Positions 1-7,417 of a stretch of 49,133 nt of DNA are shown here, one piece after another. The DNA is from Psychrobacter sp. UBA6766 (GTDB lineage Bacteria > Pseudomonadota > Gammaproteobacteria > Pseudomonadales > Moraxellaceae): contig NZ_DKGQ01000040.1 of the NCBI RefSeq assembly GCF_002453355.1, positions 33,486 to 82,618 of the forward strand, given 5' to 3'. How positions within the stretch are numbered: the stretch's first letter is position 1; every line of letters begins with the position of its first letter. Under the pieces are notes generated by a model, which worked only from the letters and a program-made list of their open reading frames with translations, did no database searches and had not been told where the DNA came from. A program made the translations under genes and the position numbers.

Positions 1-671
1 GCCGTTTCTTCGGCTTTGATGCGCTTGGTTAATGCCGAATACAGCGTCGGCTGCATATTATGAATGTTACCAAGCATCCATTTTACGTAGCTGATGGGAA
101 CGTCTTTAATCAGCATCCCCTTATATTTGCCAAAGGGCATTTTACTTAGAGGATTGGCTTTATTTGCAATAGCATGAGCGGCTGCAAAGTCCGTTGGTTC
201 AATCTTTAGGCGCTCGCAGCACGCTTGATAAAGCAGATAACACATGCGCGCATCGCCTAGCGCGTCATGAGCGGCAATCGTCATCTTGCTTGCTTCAGAT
301 TTGCCTAATAATTGCTCGATACATCTCGATTGACCATAGGCGTTCCATTCTGGAAAGGCGACACGCGCCAGCCGCACGGTACAAATGAGTTTGGTAGAAG
401 GACTGCCAATCACTCGCCAATCAAAGCGCACATTGTGACCAATCAAATACTGCGGTAATTCAAATTTTTCAAGCTCAAAGCCCTCAAGACCCGCCACGTC
501 GTCATCGGTGATACCATGAATTTTAATCACAATCGGCGATATCGAGCGACCACTATTAAAGTACTTCATCCACTCAAATCCCGTGGCTACATTAATAGTC
601 GCCACTTGAATAGGTCTTGGATCACGACCTTGATCGGTTTCGGTATCGATAATTAGTGCCGTATCATTCAT
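1..671 (-). CDS. DnaQ-type 3'-5' exonuclease with C-terminal DUF3820 region (partial, 3' end cut by window)
   Basis: Reading the minus strand from ATG at 669-671 gives an open frame that runs off the left edge, so the C terminus is missing. The N terminus carries the DEDD exonuclease motif ExoI (IIDTETD, Asp9 and Glu11), then IGHNVRFDWRV (ExoII region) and HDALGDARM (ExoIII, His and Asp). After the nuclease fold comes MPFGKYKGMLIKDVP, the hallmark of DUF3820, which often follows such exonuclease domains. The predicted role is a cytoplasmic DNA or RNA 3'-5' exonuclease of the DNA polymerase III epsilon superfamily. It is probably not the replicative proofreading subunit, because of the fused DUF3820. 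The substrate is unknown. Confidence 0.85.
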   Translation of the reverse strand, partial: MNDTALIIDTETDQGRDPRPIQVATINVATGFEWMKYFNSGRSISPIVIKIHGITDDDVAGLEGFELEKFELPQYLIGHNVRFDWRVIGSPSTKLICTVRLARVAFPEWNAYGQSRCIEQLLGKSEASKMTIAAHDALGDARMCYLLYQACCERLKIEPTDFAAAHAIANKANPLSKMPFGKYKGMLIKDVPISYVKWMLGNIHNMQPTLYSALTKRIKAEET

Positions 672-686
672 AAATGTGCAGTCATA

Positions 687-754
687 GTTACTTGGCCATA
701 ATAGTTACTTGGTCATAATAGTTACTTGGTCATAATAGTTACTTGGTCATAAAT
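687..754. repeat. Tandem repeat, four 17-bp units
   Basis: Four head-to-tail copies of a 17-bp unit (GTTACTTGGTCATAATA) occupy 687-703, 704-720, 721-737 and 738-754. The first copy has one substitution (GGCC for GGTC) and the last diverges in its final bases. A partial copy (GTCATA) sits just left at 681-686. The array lies between the exonuclease start at 671 and the M23 peptidase gene, so it falls in the exonuclease promoter region. Confidence 0.9.
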
Positions 755-870
755 GTTTAATCATAACCATTTATGGGGATAAAATCTAAAGATAACAATG
801 CTATACAAGAATTAAAAGTTCAGCTGCCTATAATGTAAATTGAAATAATTTGCGCCAAACAAGAGATGTC

Positions 871-1467
871 ATGCCATCAAATACGAATAGCCAACCACCT
901 AAGCCAACGTTTTTAATTCGTATACTCAACGTATTAATCAAAGCGGCGGTGTTATTGATGCTGTTATTTGTGTTCGACAAGCTTTTACCGAGTATCAGCC
1001 AACAAACCCAGTCGTTTGTGATGGCGAAATGGCAGCAAATCAGTTTACTACAACAAGAACTGCCCACCGAAAACAGCTTGCCTAGCCCGCTACCGGGACG
1101 GCATTTGACGGATACTTGGGGCGGCGCGCGCAGCCAAGGTCGAAAGCATGAAGGCATCGATATTTTTGCCCCACGAGGTACGCCGATTCAGGCGACAACT
1201 CAGGGTATCGTCAGCAAAGTTGGCAAAAATAATTTGGGCGGGCACGTGGTTGTGGTTATCGGACCGGGCGGCGCTGCACATTATTATGCGCATTTAGAAG
1301 ATTATGCCGATATCAGCCCAAATGACTGGGTCAACGCGGGCGACATTATCGGCTATGTCGGCGACAGTGGGAATGCCAAAGGCACACCAACCCATGTCCA
1401 CTACGGCATTTATATCCATGGCAGCGCAGTCAACCCTTATCCCCTATTGCAAAAACCTGACAGCTAG
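871..1467 (+). CDS. M23 family metallopeptidase, membrane-anchored
   Basis: This 198-residue protein has one N-terminal hydrophobic segment (about residues 15-38) acting as a signal anchor. A short linker follows, then a complete LytM/M23 domain. The zinc ligands are visible: His93 and Asp97 in HEGIDIFAP, and His175 and His177 in the HVHY motif. M23 enzymes cleave glycyl or peptide cross-links in peptidoglycan, and some are inactive activators; the full ligand set here suggests an active enzyme facing the periplasm. A TTG at 850 would extend the frame, but ATG 871 has AAGAGA five bases upstream and is preferred. The gene is convergent with dtd, with only 9 bp between the stop codons. Confidence 0.87.
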   Translation: MPSNTNSQPPKPTFLIRILNVLIKAAVLLMLLFVFDKLLPSISQQTQSFVMAKWQQISLLQQELPTENSLPSPLPGRHLTDTWGGARSQGRKHEGIDIFAPRGTPIQATTQGIVSKVGKNNLGGHVVVVIGPGGAAHYYAHLEDYADISPNDWVNAGDIIGYVGDSGNAKGTPTHVHYGIYIHGSAVNPYPLLQKPDS

Positions 1468-1476
1468 ATTAAACCA

Positions 1477-1929
1477 TTAAACTTCTAATAAGAAATTTAA
1501 CGGTCCATCGTTGATACTTACCACTTGCATATCAGCGCCGAACTGGCCAGTCGCCACATTGGGATGCTGGGTTTTTGCATAAGTAATGAACTGTTCAAAC
1601 AATGCTTGTGCAGCATCAGGTGCCATTGCGCCGCCAAAGTCTGGTCGACGACCCTTATCGGTTTTTGCCATCAAAGTAAATTGTGACACCAATAATACGC
1701 CGCCACCAATTTGCTGAACATTTTTATCCAATTTTCCAGCCTTGGCAGGGTCATCAGCGTTTTCAAAAATGCGATAGGTGAGGATTTTATCAATCATTCG
1801 CTGAGCACTTTGCAGCGTATCATCTGGCCCTAAACCAACATAAGCCAATACGCCTCGTCCAATCTCACCAATACATTGCTCGTCAACAGTGACACTGGCA
1901 TGCTGCACCCTTTGTATCAACGCTCTCAT
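1477..1929 (-). CDS. dtd: D-aminoacyl-tRNA deacylase
   Basis: DTD hydrolyses D-aminoacyl-tRNA and glycyl-tRNA(Ala), removing mischarged amino acids before translation. The 150-residue length is normal for the family. The signature regions are present: N-terminal MRALIQRVQHASVTVD, the SQFTL motif in the middle, and the C-terminal Gly-cis-Pro motif in NDGPLNFLLEV. The last motif usually reads NxGPVT; here the residues after Gly-Pro are Leu-Asn, while the essential Gly-Pro pair is kept. The gene is divergent from psd across a 126-bp region that must hold both promoters. Confidence 0.95.
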   Translation of the reverse strand: MRALIQRVQHASVTVDEQCIGEIGRGVLAYVGLGPDDTLQSAQRMIDKILTYRIFENADDPAKAGKLDKNVQQIGGGVLLVSQFTLMAKTDKGRRPDFGGAMAPDAAQALFEQFITYAKTQHPNVATGQFGADMQVVSINDGPLNFLLEV

Positions 1930-2055
1930 TTACAGCCTTCCTTATTTATAAATCGCTTACAGTTTATGGTCGTACAATCATACCCTGACCATGATAAAAT
2001 ACCGTCATCAACTTGCCTATTAATAACTACATCGACATCTTTTGGTAGCCTCATT

Positions 2056-2892
2056 ATGAATTTATTTACCACCCTTCAACAGTTTGTACCGCAGCAGCAG
2101 CTGAGTAAAGTCGCTGGGCGTTTGGCCGCTAGCCGCCATCCTTACGTCAAACGCGCGTTTATTCGCAGCTTTGCCAAAGCTTACAATGTCAGCTTGGATG
2201 AATACGAACGCCAAAGCTTTAATGCTTATGAGAGTTTTAACGATTTTTTTACTCGCGAGCTAAAAGACGATGCACGAATCGTTGATAGCAGTGCAGGCGG
2301 TATCGTCAGTCCTGCTGACGGCATTATCTCGCAGCTAGGGCAAATCCACGATCATAAATTGCTGCAAGCCAAAGGTCGTCATTACGATATTGGTCAATTA
2401 CTTGCTGACAGCGAAGATGGCAGCTATTTCGCCGATGGCAGCTTTGCCACTGTGTATCTAGCGCCGAGCAATTATCACCGCGTGCACATGCCATTTGCCG
2501 GTACTTTGACCAAGACCCGTTATATACCGGGCACGCTATTTTCGGTGAACAATGTCACGGCAGCCAACATACCAGATTTATTTGCCCGTAATGAGCGCTT
2601 GGTTTGTCTGTTTGATACAGAATATGGCAAAGCAGCAGTGGTCATGGTTGGGGCAATGATTGTCGCTGGTATCGAAACGGTAGCGACGGGAAAAATCAGT
2701 CGCACTGATGATATCCAAGAAATGGTTCATAACATGAGCTTTCAAAAAGGCGATGAGCTTGGTCGTTTTTATTTAGGCTCAACCGCTATTGTCGTTCTGC
2801 CTAAAGCAGCAAAAGCCGATTGGCAAAATAGCTTGCAAGCCAATAGTTTAGTAAAAATGGGTCAGCTATTGGGTGTTGCTAATCCTCAATAA
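2056..2892 (+). CDS. psd: Phosphatidylserine decarboxylase proenzyme
   Basis: Psd converts phosphatidylserine to phosphatidylethanolamine at the inner membrane. The 278-residue product from ATG 2056 has the usual length for the bacterial type I enzyme. The self-cleavage site is the LGST motif: cleavage between Gly241 and Ser242 gives the beta chain and an alpha chain with an N-terminal pyruvoyl group. PADG (Asp88) and HRVH (His141-His144) match the catalytic residues needed for maturation and decarboxylation. The longer in-frame opening from 1876 overlaps dtd and its promoter and has no family homology, so the internal ATG was chosen. A strong terminator follows at 2914. Confidence 0.95.
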   Translation: MNLFTTLQQFVPQQQLSKVAGRLAASRHPYVKRAFIRSFAKAYNVSLDEYERQSFNAYESFNDFFTRELKDDARIVDSSAGGIVSPADGIISQLGQIHDHKLLQAKGRHYDIGQLLADSEDGSYFADGSFATVYLAPSNYHRVHMPFAGTLTKTRYIPGTLFSVNNVTAANIPDLFARNERLVCLFDTEYGKAAVVMVGAMIVAGIETVATGKISRTDDIQEMVHNMSFQKGDELGRFYLGSTAIVVLPKAAKADWQNSLQANSLVKMGQLLGVANPQ

Positions 2893-2913
2893 CGTCCTCC
2901 TTATTACTAAATA

Positions 2914-2955
2914 AGCCCAGTTAAACGTAAATAATGACGTTTAGCCGGGCTTTTT
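2914..2955 (+). terminator. Rho-independent terminator after psd
   Basis: A 15-bp stem pairs AGCCCAGTTAAACGT with ACGTTTAGCCGGGCT (two G-U pairs) around an 8-base loop. A T-run (CTTTTTAG) follows on the plus strand. It lies 22 bp past the psd stop and before the convergent HD-domain gene. Confidence 0.85.
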
Positions 2956-2985
2956 AGTTTCTATTTATTACATTGATGGGCCTAG

Positions 2986-3630
2986 TTATACATCAATCAA
3001 CCAGCCTTGCTCAGTCGCATAATCAACCTGTTCCAATAACCATTCATGGATACTAGGGAAACTGTCTTTAATAAACCCCAGCACACCAGCCACTTGTGAT
3101 CGTGTCACGTCGTGATCACTCCATGTTTTTCCGCCCGTATTGATATTCAACAAAAATGGCAAAATTCGATCGACCACTCTCAGCAGTTCGGCTTCTTTAC
3201 TGCTGCCAGTTTCTTGCTCTTCCCATATTTTACTGAGGTCAGCGATACCATTGCCACGCTCACTTTGCAGCCGAGCAATACCCTCGCGCTCTTCAACATG
3301 AGCTTTACCACGGCTATTGGCGAATAAAAACGTATCACCCGCATCAACTTCACCCAAGTCATGAATCAGTGCCATTTTTAATAACTGCTCATAATTAACA
3401 TCGAGCTCAAATTGTTCAGCGATGGACCAGCAGGCCATTGCTAAATGCCAAGAATGCTCAGCGGAATTTTCTAAGCGCGTGGTTCCTGTTACATAGCTGC
3501 GCCGATTGACGCGTTTAAGCGCATCTAACTCTAATAAGAAATGGATAACATCATTGATATCAATGTTTGAAGCAAGCTTTGGATTTGGTAATGATGTTTG
3601 CTTGGTTGCTAAGGTGGCATTTGATGGCAT
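2986..3630 (-). CDS. HD domain hydrolase (YfbR/HDDC2-like putative 5'-deoxynucleotidase)
   Basis: The 214-residue protein holds a single HD phosphohydrolase domain. The metal ligands are recognisable: His59 in ENSAEHSWHLA, the His90-Asp91 pair in ALIHDLGEVD, and a downstream Asp in VDRILPF. The sequence around them resembles the HDDC2/YfbR group, whose characterised members remove phosphate from deoxynucleoside 5'-monophosphates. That activity is inferred here from similarity of the motifs. The first 25 residues are polar and probably disordered. The gene is convergent with psd and divergent from the MFS gene. Confidence 0.82.
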   Translation of the reverse strand: MPSNATLATKQTSLPNPKLASNIDINDVIHFLLELDALKRVNRRSYVTGTTRLENSAEHSWHLAMACWSIAEQFELDVNYEQLLKMALIHDLGEVDAGDTFLFANSRGKAHVEEREGIARLQSERGNGIADLSKIWEEQETGSSKEAELLRVVDRILPFLLNINTGGKTWSDHDVTRSQVAGVLGFIKDSFPSIHEWLLEQVDYATEQGWLIDV

Positions 3631-3823
3631 AGCTTTCTCTAATTTAAACAGTGAATGATTAACGCTTTATCTAACTCTAATCTTGATGCAGAGGTGCTTA
3701 TTATAATAGACATTTTCTTACGCTGGTAAGAATATAGGCATTTCTAAAACCATCAATAGAGGCAGACATCTAATTTTTTATTGTTTAATATTCGACTAAT
3801 GCTCATAATAGGATAACAGGCAA

Positions 3824-3851
3824 TGCATAAGACTATGGACAAAGTTATGCA
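3824..3851. promoter_or_regulatory. Inverted repeat, possible operator upstream of MFS gene
   Basis: TGCATAA at 3824-3830 and TTATGCA at 3845-3851 form a perfect 7-bp inverted repeat with a 14-bp spacer, 43 bp before the MFS start. Half-sites centred 21 bp apart, two helical turns, fit binding of a dimeric regulator. No regulator is identified and chance is possible. Confidence 0.35.
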
Positions 3852-3893
3852 CAGAATAATGGATAACAACCTGGACCAGACAAGGATATGTCG

Positions 3894-5150
3894 ATGCCAA
3901 TCCCTACTGACGCTGTAACGCATGCTGACTCATCATTTACCACTTCAGCAACGACTCAGAAAAAACCACCCAATAAATGGCTAATTATCGCAGGCTTCTC
4001 TCTTTTAATCGGAGTAAATCAGTTTTTATGGCTGACCTTTGCGACCATCGTTATTAGCACTGAAGCACATTTTGGCGTTAATGAGTTTTTTGCCAATCTA
4101 TTAACCTTGATGTTTCCTATTATCTTTGTGCTGCTTGCCATTCATTCTGGCAAGGTGCTCGATAACATCGGCTATAAAAAAATCGTCAGTTATGCTGCGC
4201 TCCTTATGCTGATAGGGTCAATAATACGTTGGTTGGGTGCTGATCATTATTGGTTAGTATTCGCAGGACAGCTACTGATTGCCATCGCTCAACCTTACAT
4301 CAGTAATGCTATCAATCAAGTGACCTCCGACTGGTTTGATAAGTCGCAAATTGCCACGGTAACGGGCGTGATTATGGGTGGAATGTTTTCGGCAACTGCC
4401 CTTGGTGCGTTTGCTCCTGCCCCATTAATCGAGGCGTTTGGCTTCTCAGGCATGCTACTTATCAATGTCGTTATTACGGCGGTGGCGGTAGTAGGATTTT
4501 TGCTAGTCGTCGCTGAAAAACCCAAACAACAAGATAGCGCTATCTCTCTACACGAAATTGAATCACTATTAAAAAATAAACGGCTGTGGTTTATCTCATT
4601 AGCGGTGTTTATTGCCATGGGTTATTTCAACGGACTCAGCAACTGGATTGCACCTATTCTTGCGCCACGCGGTATTGATGAGGCGACAGCGGGCATCATT
4701 ACCGCCATGCTGATCGTCGGCGGCATTTTAGGCGCGCTACTGATTCCGCTGTTATCCGATTATCTGCAAAAACGTCGTATCTTCTTAATATTGGCAGCGT
4801 TGGTTGGTGCGAGTGCAACCTATCCTTTACTGTACTCAACGACAGGGACAACGACGTTACTGCTAAGTTTTGTACTGGGATTTTTCTTGCTAGCAGGTTA
4901 TCCGCTGCTGATTGCCGCCGCTGAAGACACCGTACATGCCTCACAAGCGGCCAAAGCAGTTGCTATGCTGATGATGATGGGCAATCTAGGTGGTGTTATG
5001 ATGGTTTTACTGATGCAGGGCGTGAAAGGACTGACTGGCAGTTGGACAACGACTGGTTGGGTACTGATTGTTGCCATCGCTTTAGCCACTTTTTTGGTCT
5101 TAAAAATAAAGGATAAGCTAGTAAGCAAACCTACTATTAAACCAACTTAA
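3894..5150 (+). CDS. Major facilitator superfamily transporter
   Basis: The protein is about 418 residues with twelve predicted hydrophobic segments and a polar N-terminal tail of roughly 28 residues. The loop after segment 2 reads GKVLDNIGYKKIV, a recognisable version of the MFS G-x-x-x-D-R/K-x-G-R/K motif A. The substrate cannot be read from sequence; the general look is of the FLVCR/NNP-like branch rather than a drug exporter. Two start codons compete: ATG 3888 lies only one base after the AAGGA at 3882, while ATG 3894 has seven bases of spacing and is preferred. The gene stands alone, divergent from the HD hydrolase. Confidence 0.85.
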   Translation: MPIPTDAVTHADSSFTTSATTQKKPPNKWLIIAGFSLLIGVNQFLWLTFATIVISTEAHFGVNEFFANLLTLMFPIIFVLLAIHSGKVLDNIGYKKIVSYAALLMLIGSIIRWLGADHYWLVFAGQLLIAIAQPYISNAINQVTSDWFDKSQIATVTGVIMGGMFSATALGAFAPAPLIEAFGFSGMLLINVVITAVAVVGFLLVVAEKPKQQDSAISLHEIESLLKNKRLWFISLAVFIAMGYFNGLSNWIAPILAPRGIDEATAGIITAMLIVGGILGALLIPLLSDYLQKRRIFLILAALVGASATYPLLYSTTGTTTLLLSFVLGFFLLAGYPLLIAAAEDTVHASQAAKAVAMLMMMGNLGGVMMVLLMQGVKGLTGSWTTTGWVLIVAIALATFLVLKIKDKLVSKPTIKPT

Positions 5151-5195
5151 AATGTTTTTTAAAAGCGTTATTTTAAAGCGAGAAAAGTTAGTATT

Positions 5196-5230
5196 TAAAA
5201 AAGATAGCGCCTAAGACTTAAGCGCTATCT
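5196..5230 (-). terminator. Terminator for the isochorismatase-type gene
   Basis: AGATAGCGC at 5202-5210 pairs with GCGCTATCT at 5222-5230. Read on the minus strand, the stem is followed by TTTTTTAAATAC, so it terminates transcription leftward from the gene that ends at 5269. Confidence 0.7.
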
Positions 5231-5268
5231 GTACTAAACAGCCGAAGATTTTTTAAAGTGGACAATTA

Positions 5269-5847
5269 CTATTTAATCAAATTACTAATAGTCTTAAAAG
5301 CAGGGTCTTTACTGCTACGACATAGCTCAAATAAAACCGTTTCAACCGTAGTAATCACGCCACCTGCACGGCGAATACGGCGAATCGCTTGCTTTTTATC
5401 GTAAGGATATCGCGAGCCAACAGCATCACCAATAATCACCGGCTGCATGCCATTATCCAGTAAATCAAGCGCGGTTTGCAGCACACAAACATGCGTTTCA
5501 ACCCCAAACAACAAAACGATACTACGGTTCTGCTGAGCCAGATGATTCCATGAGTCATCATTATCACAGGCACTAAAAGTCACTTTTTCAAAACCTTTGG
5601 CGTTATCACCTTCTAATATGTCACGAATCTCAGGCAAGGTATCACCCAGACCTTTTTTATATTGCTCATTGAGCATAATAGGAATATCAAGCGCTTGCAG
5701 ACCTTTGATGAGCGTCACTGTCTTTTTTAAAATATTTTCATGGTCATGGATATGCGGCGTTAGGCGCTCTTGGATATCAATAACCATCGCTTGGGTATTT
5801 TCACGCGCGATTCGATAAGTACGACTGGTAATCATAGTATTAGACAT
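5269..5847 (-). CDS. Isochorismatase-family cysteine hydrolase
   Basis: The 192-residue single-domain protein matches the isochorismatase-like fold. The catalytic triad is visible: Asp24 in MVIDIQERL, Lys88 in EKVTFSAC and Cys121 in VETHVCVLQ. The sequence most resembles the YcaC/ISOC1 branch, whose natural substrates are mostly unknown; no isochorismate or siderophore genes are nearby, so a siderophore role is not supported. ATG 5847 has a good AAGGAG six bases upstream. Its own terminator lies downstream, so it is probably monocistronic. Confidence 0.87.
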   Translation of the reverse strand: MSNTMITSRTYRIARENTQAMVIDIQERLTPHIHDHENILKKTVTLIKGLQALDIPIMLNEQYKKGLGDTLPEIRDILEGDNAKGFEKVTFSACDNDDSWNHLAQQNRSIVLLFGVETHVCVLQTALDLLDNGMQPVIIGDAVGSRYPYDKKQAIRRIRRAGGVITTVETVLFELCRSSKDPAFKTISNLIK

Positions 5848-6030
5848 GGCACACTCCTTGTACGACTGACTTTATTATTAAAGGCTCATTTAGCTTTTTA
5901 GTTTTATCGTTGATGTTGTCTTTATTGGCCTTACTCTTATTTAGTCATAGTTTGCTGAGGGCGTCAATGAAGATAAATCTTATTAACAATTATGAACAGG
6001 ATATTATAGACGCCATTTTTAATTAGCCAA

Positions 6031-6067
6031 AATAAAGCCCCTAGTCATGATGACTAGGGGCTTTATT
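6031..6067. terminator. Bidirectional terminator downstream of fadA
   Basis: AATAAAGCCCCTAGTCA pairs perfectly with TGACTAGGGGCTTTATT around a minimal centre. A- and T-runs lie on both sides, so it can work in either direction. It lies 35 bp past the fadA stop on the minus strand. Confidence 0.9.
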
Positions 6068-6101
6068 AATACTATAAGACTAAAGAGGTGTATTAAAACG
6101 C

Positions 6102-7274
6102 TTAAACACGCTCAATAACTGTCGCGATACCTTGGCCAAGACCGATACACATGGTCGCAAGACCGATTTCAGTATCCATTTGCTCCATTGCATTTAGCAA
6201 CGTAACCGTGATACGAGCGCCAGAACAACCAAGCGGGTGACCTAATGCAATCGCGCCACCATTGATGTTGACGATGTCTTGCTTGTCCGTCAAGTTCAAT
6301 GACTTCAATACTGCTAAGCTTTGTGCAGCAAATGCTTCGTTTAGCTCAATGGTTTGCATATCATCAAGGCTCATGCCAGCACGCTTTAGGGCTTTTTGCG
6401 TCGCAGGAACGGGACCATAACCCATAATAGCCGCATCACAACCAGCAATGGCCATACTACGAATTCGAGCACGAGGTTTCAATCCCAAGTCTTTGGCTTT
6501 TTGCGCGCTCATCACTAGCATTGCTGACGCGCCATCAGAGAGTGCTGATGAAGTGGCAGCTGTTACTGTACCGCCTACTGGATCAAAGGCTGGGCGAAGC
6601 TTTTGCATTTGCTCCATTGTCGCGTCTGGACGAATCACTTCATCGACAGTACATAGTTGCAAGCGACCAGCAGCATCATGACCTTCGATACCGATGATTT
6701 CATTGTCAAAACGACCTTCAGTGGTTGCAGCCCATGCACGGCGATGTGACTCAAGACCAAAGGCGTCTTGCTCTTCGCGGGTGATGTTGTTCATGCGACC
6801 GAGCATTTCAGCCGTTAAGCCCATCATGTTTGACGCTTTTGCATAGTGCTTTGACGCTTCTGGGTTAAGATCAACGCCATGCATCATCCCAACGTGACCC
6901 ATGTGCTCAACACCACCGATGATAAAAACATCACCTTGGTTGGTCATGATTTGCGCCGCAGCTGTATGAAGCGCCTGCATAGATGAGCCACACAGACGGT
7001 TCACGGTTTGACCGCCGGCTGTTTTTGGGATATCAGCTAGTAAGCCGATGTTACGACCGATGTTGAGACCTTGCTCTAGCGTTTGGTTAACACAGCCCCA
7101 AATAATATCTTCGACGTCACGTGGGTCAAAGTCATTACGCTCAACCAATGCTCGAACCAATTCAGCAGACATGCTATCAGCGCGAACGTGGCGGAACATA
7201 CCGTTTTTAGATTTTCCCATTGCTGAACGTACGCCATCTACGATGACCACGTCTTTTGGACTTAAAGTTGTCAT
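6102..7274 (-). CDS. fadA: 3-ketoacyl-CoA thiolase, beta-oxidation complex beta subunit
   Basis: FadA carries out the last step of fatty acid beta-oxidation, thiolytic cleavage of 3-ketoacyl-CoA to acetyl-CoA and a shortened acyl-CoA. The product is 390 residues, close to the usual 387. Catalytic residues are in place: Cys95 in RLCGSSMQAL, His346 in GHPLGCSGAR and Cys376 in MCIGLGQG. The frame extends upstream to 7313, but homology starts at the ATG ending at 7274, which has GGAAGA just upstream. It lies downstream of fadB in the same direction with a 143-bp gap, so fadBA is probably one operon, possibly with its own internal signals. Confidence 0.95.
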   Translation of the reverse strand: MTTLSPKDVVIVDGVRSAMGKSKNGMFRHVRADSMSAELVRALVERNDFDPRDVEDIIWGCVNQTLEQGLNIGRNIGLLADIPKTAGGQTVNRLCGSSMQALHTAAAQIMTNQGDVFIIGGVEHMGHVGMMHGVDLNPEASKHYAKASNMMGLTAEMLGRMNNITREEQDAFGLESHRRAWAATTEGRFDNEIIGIEGHDAAGRLQLCTVDEVIRPDATMEQMQKLRPAFDPVGGTVTAATSSALSDGASAMLVMSAQKAKDLGLKPRARIRSMAIAGCDAAIMGYGPVPATQKALKRAGMSLDDMQTIELNEAFAAQSLAVLKSLNLTDKQDIVNINGGAIALGHPLGCSGARITVTLLNAMEQMDTEIGLATMCIGLGQGIATVIERV

Positions 7275-7417
7275 ACTATCTTCCTTTTCAATTTTTATTG
7301 TCAGTACTGCCAAGCTCGCCTACCTAATTTAGAAGGTCAAGACTATCGATAATAAATAAATTACCAGTAATCTTATCGAGCATGGGTACGGCACTTCATC
7401 CTAGTAATGACCGACCA

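Noticed and set aside
687..754. CRISPR-like repeat array
   Set aside because: The units are directly adjacent with no spacers and no cas genes are nearby, so it is a simple tandem repeat.
1876..2055. Extended N terminus for psd from 1876
   Set aside because: It would overlap dtd and cover its promoter; family homology begins at ATG 2056.
5269..5847. Siderophore-type isochorismatase (entB-like)
   Set aside because: No enterobactin or related biosynthetic genes are nearby, and the sequence fits the YcaC/ISOC1 branch better.
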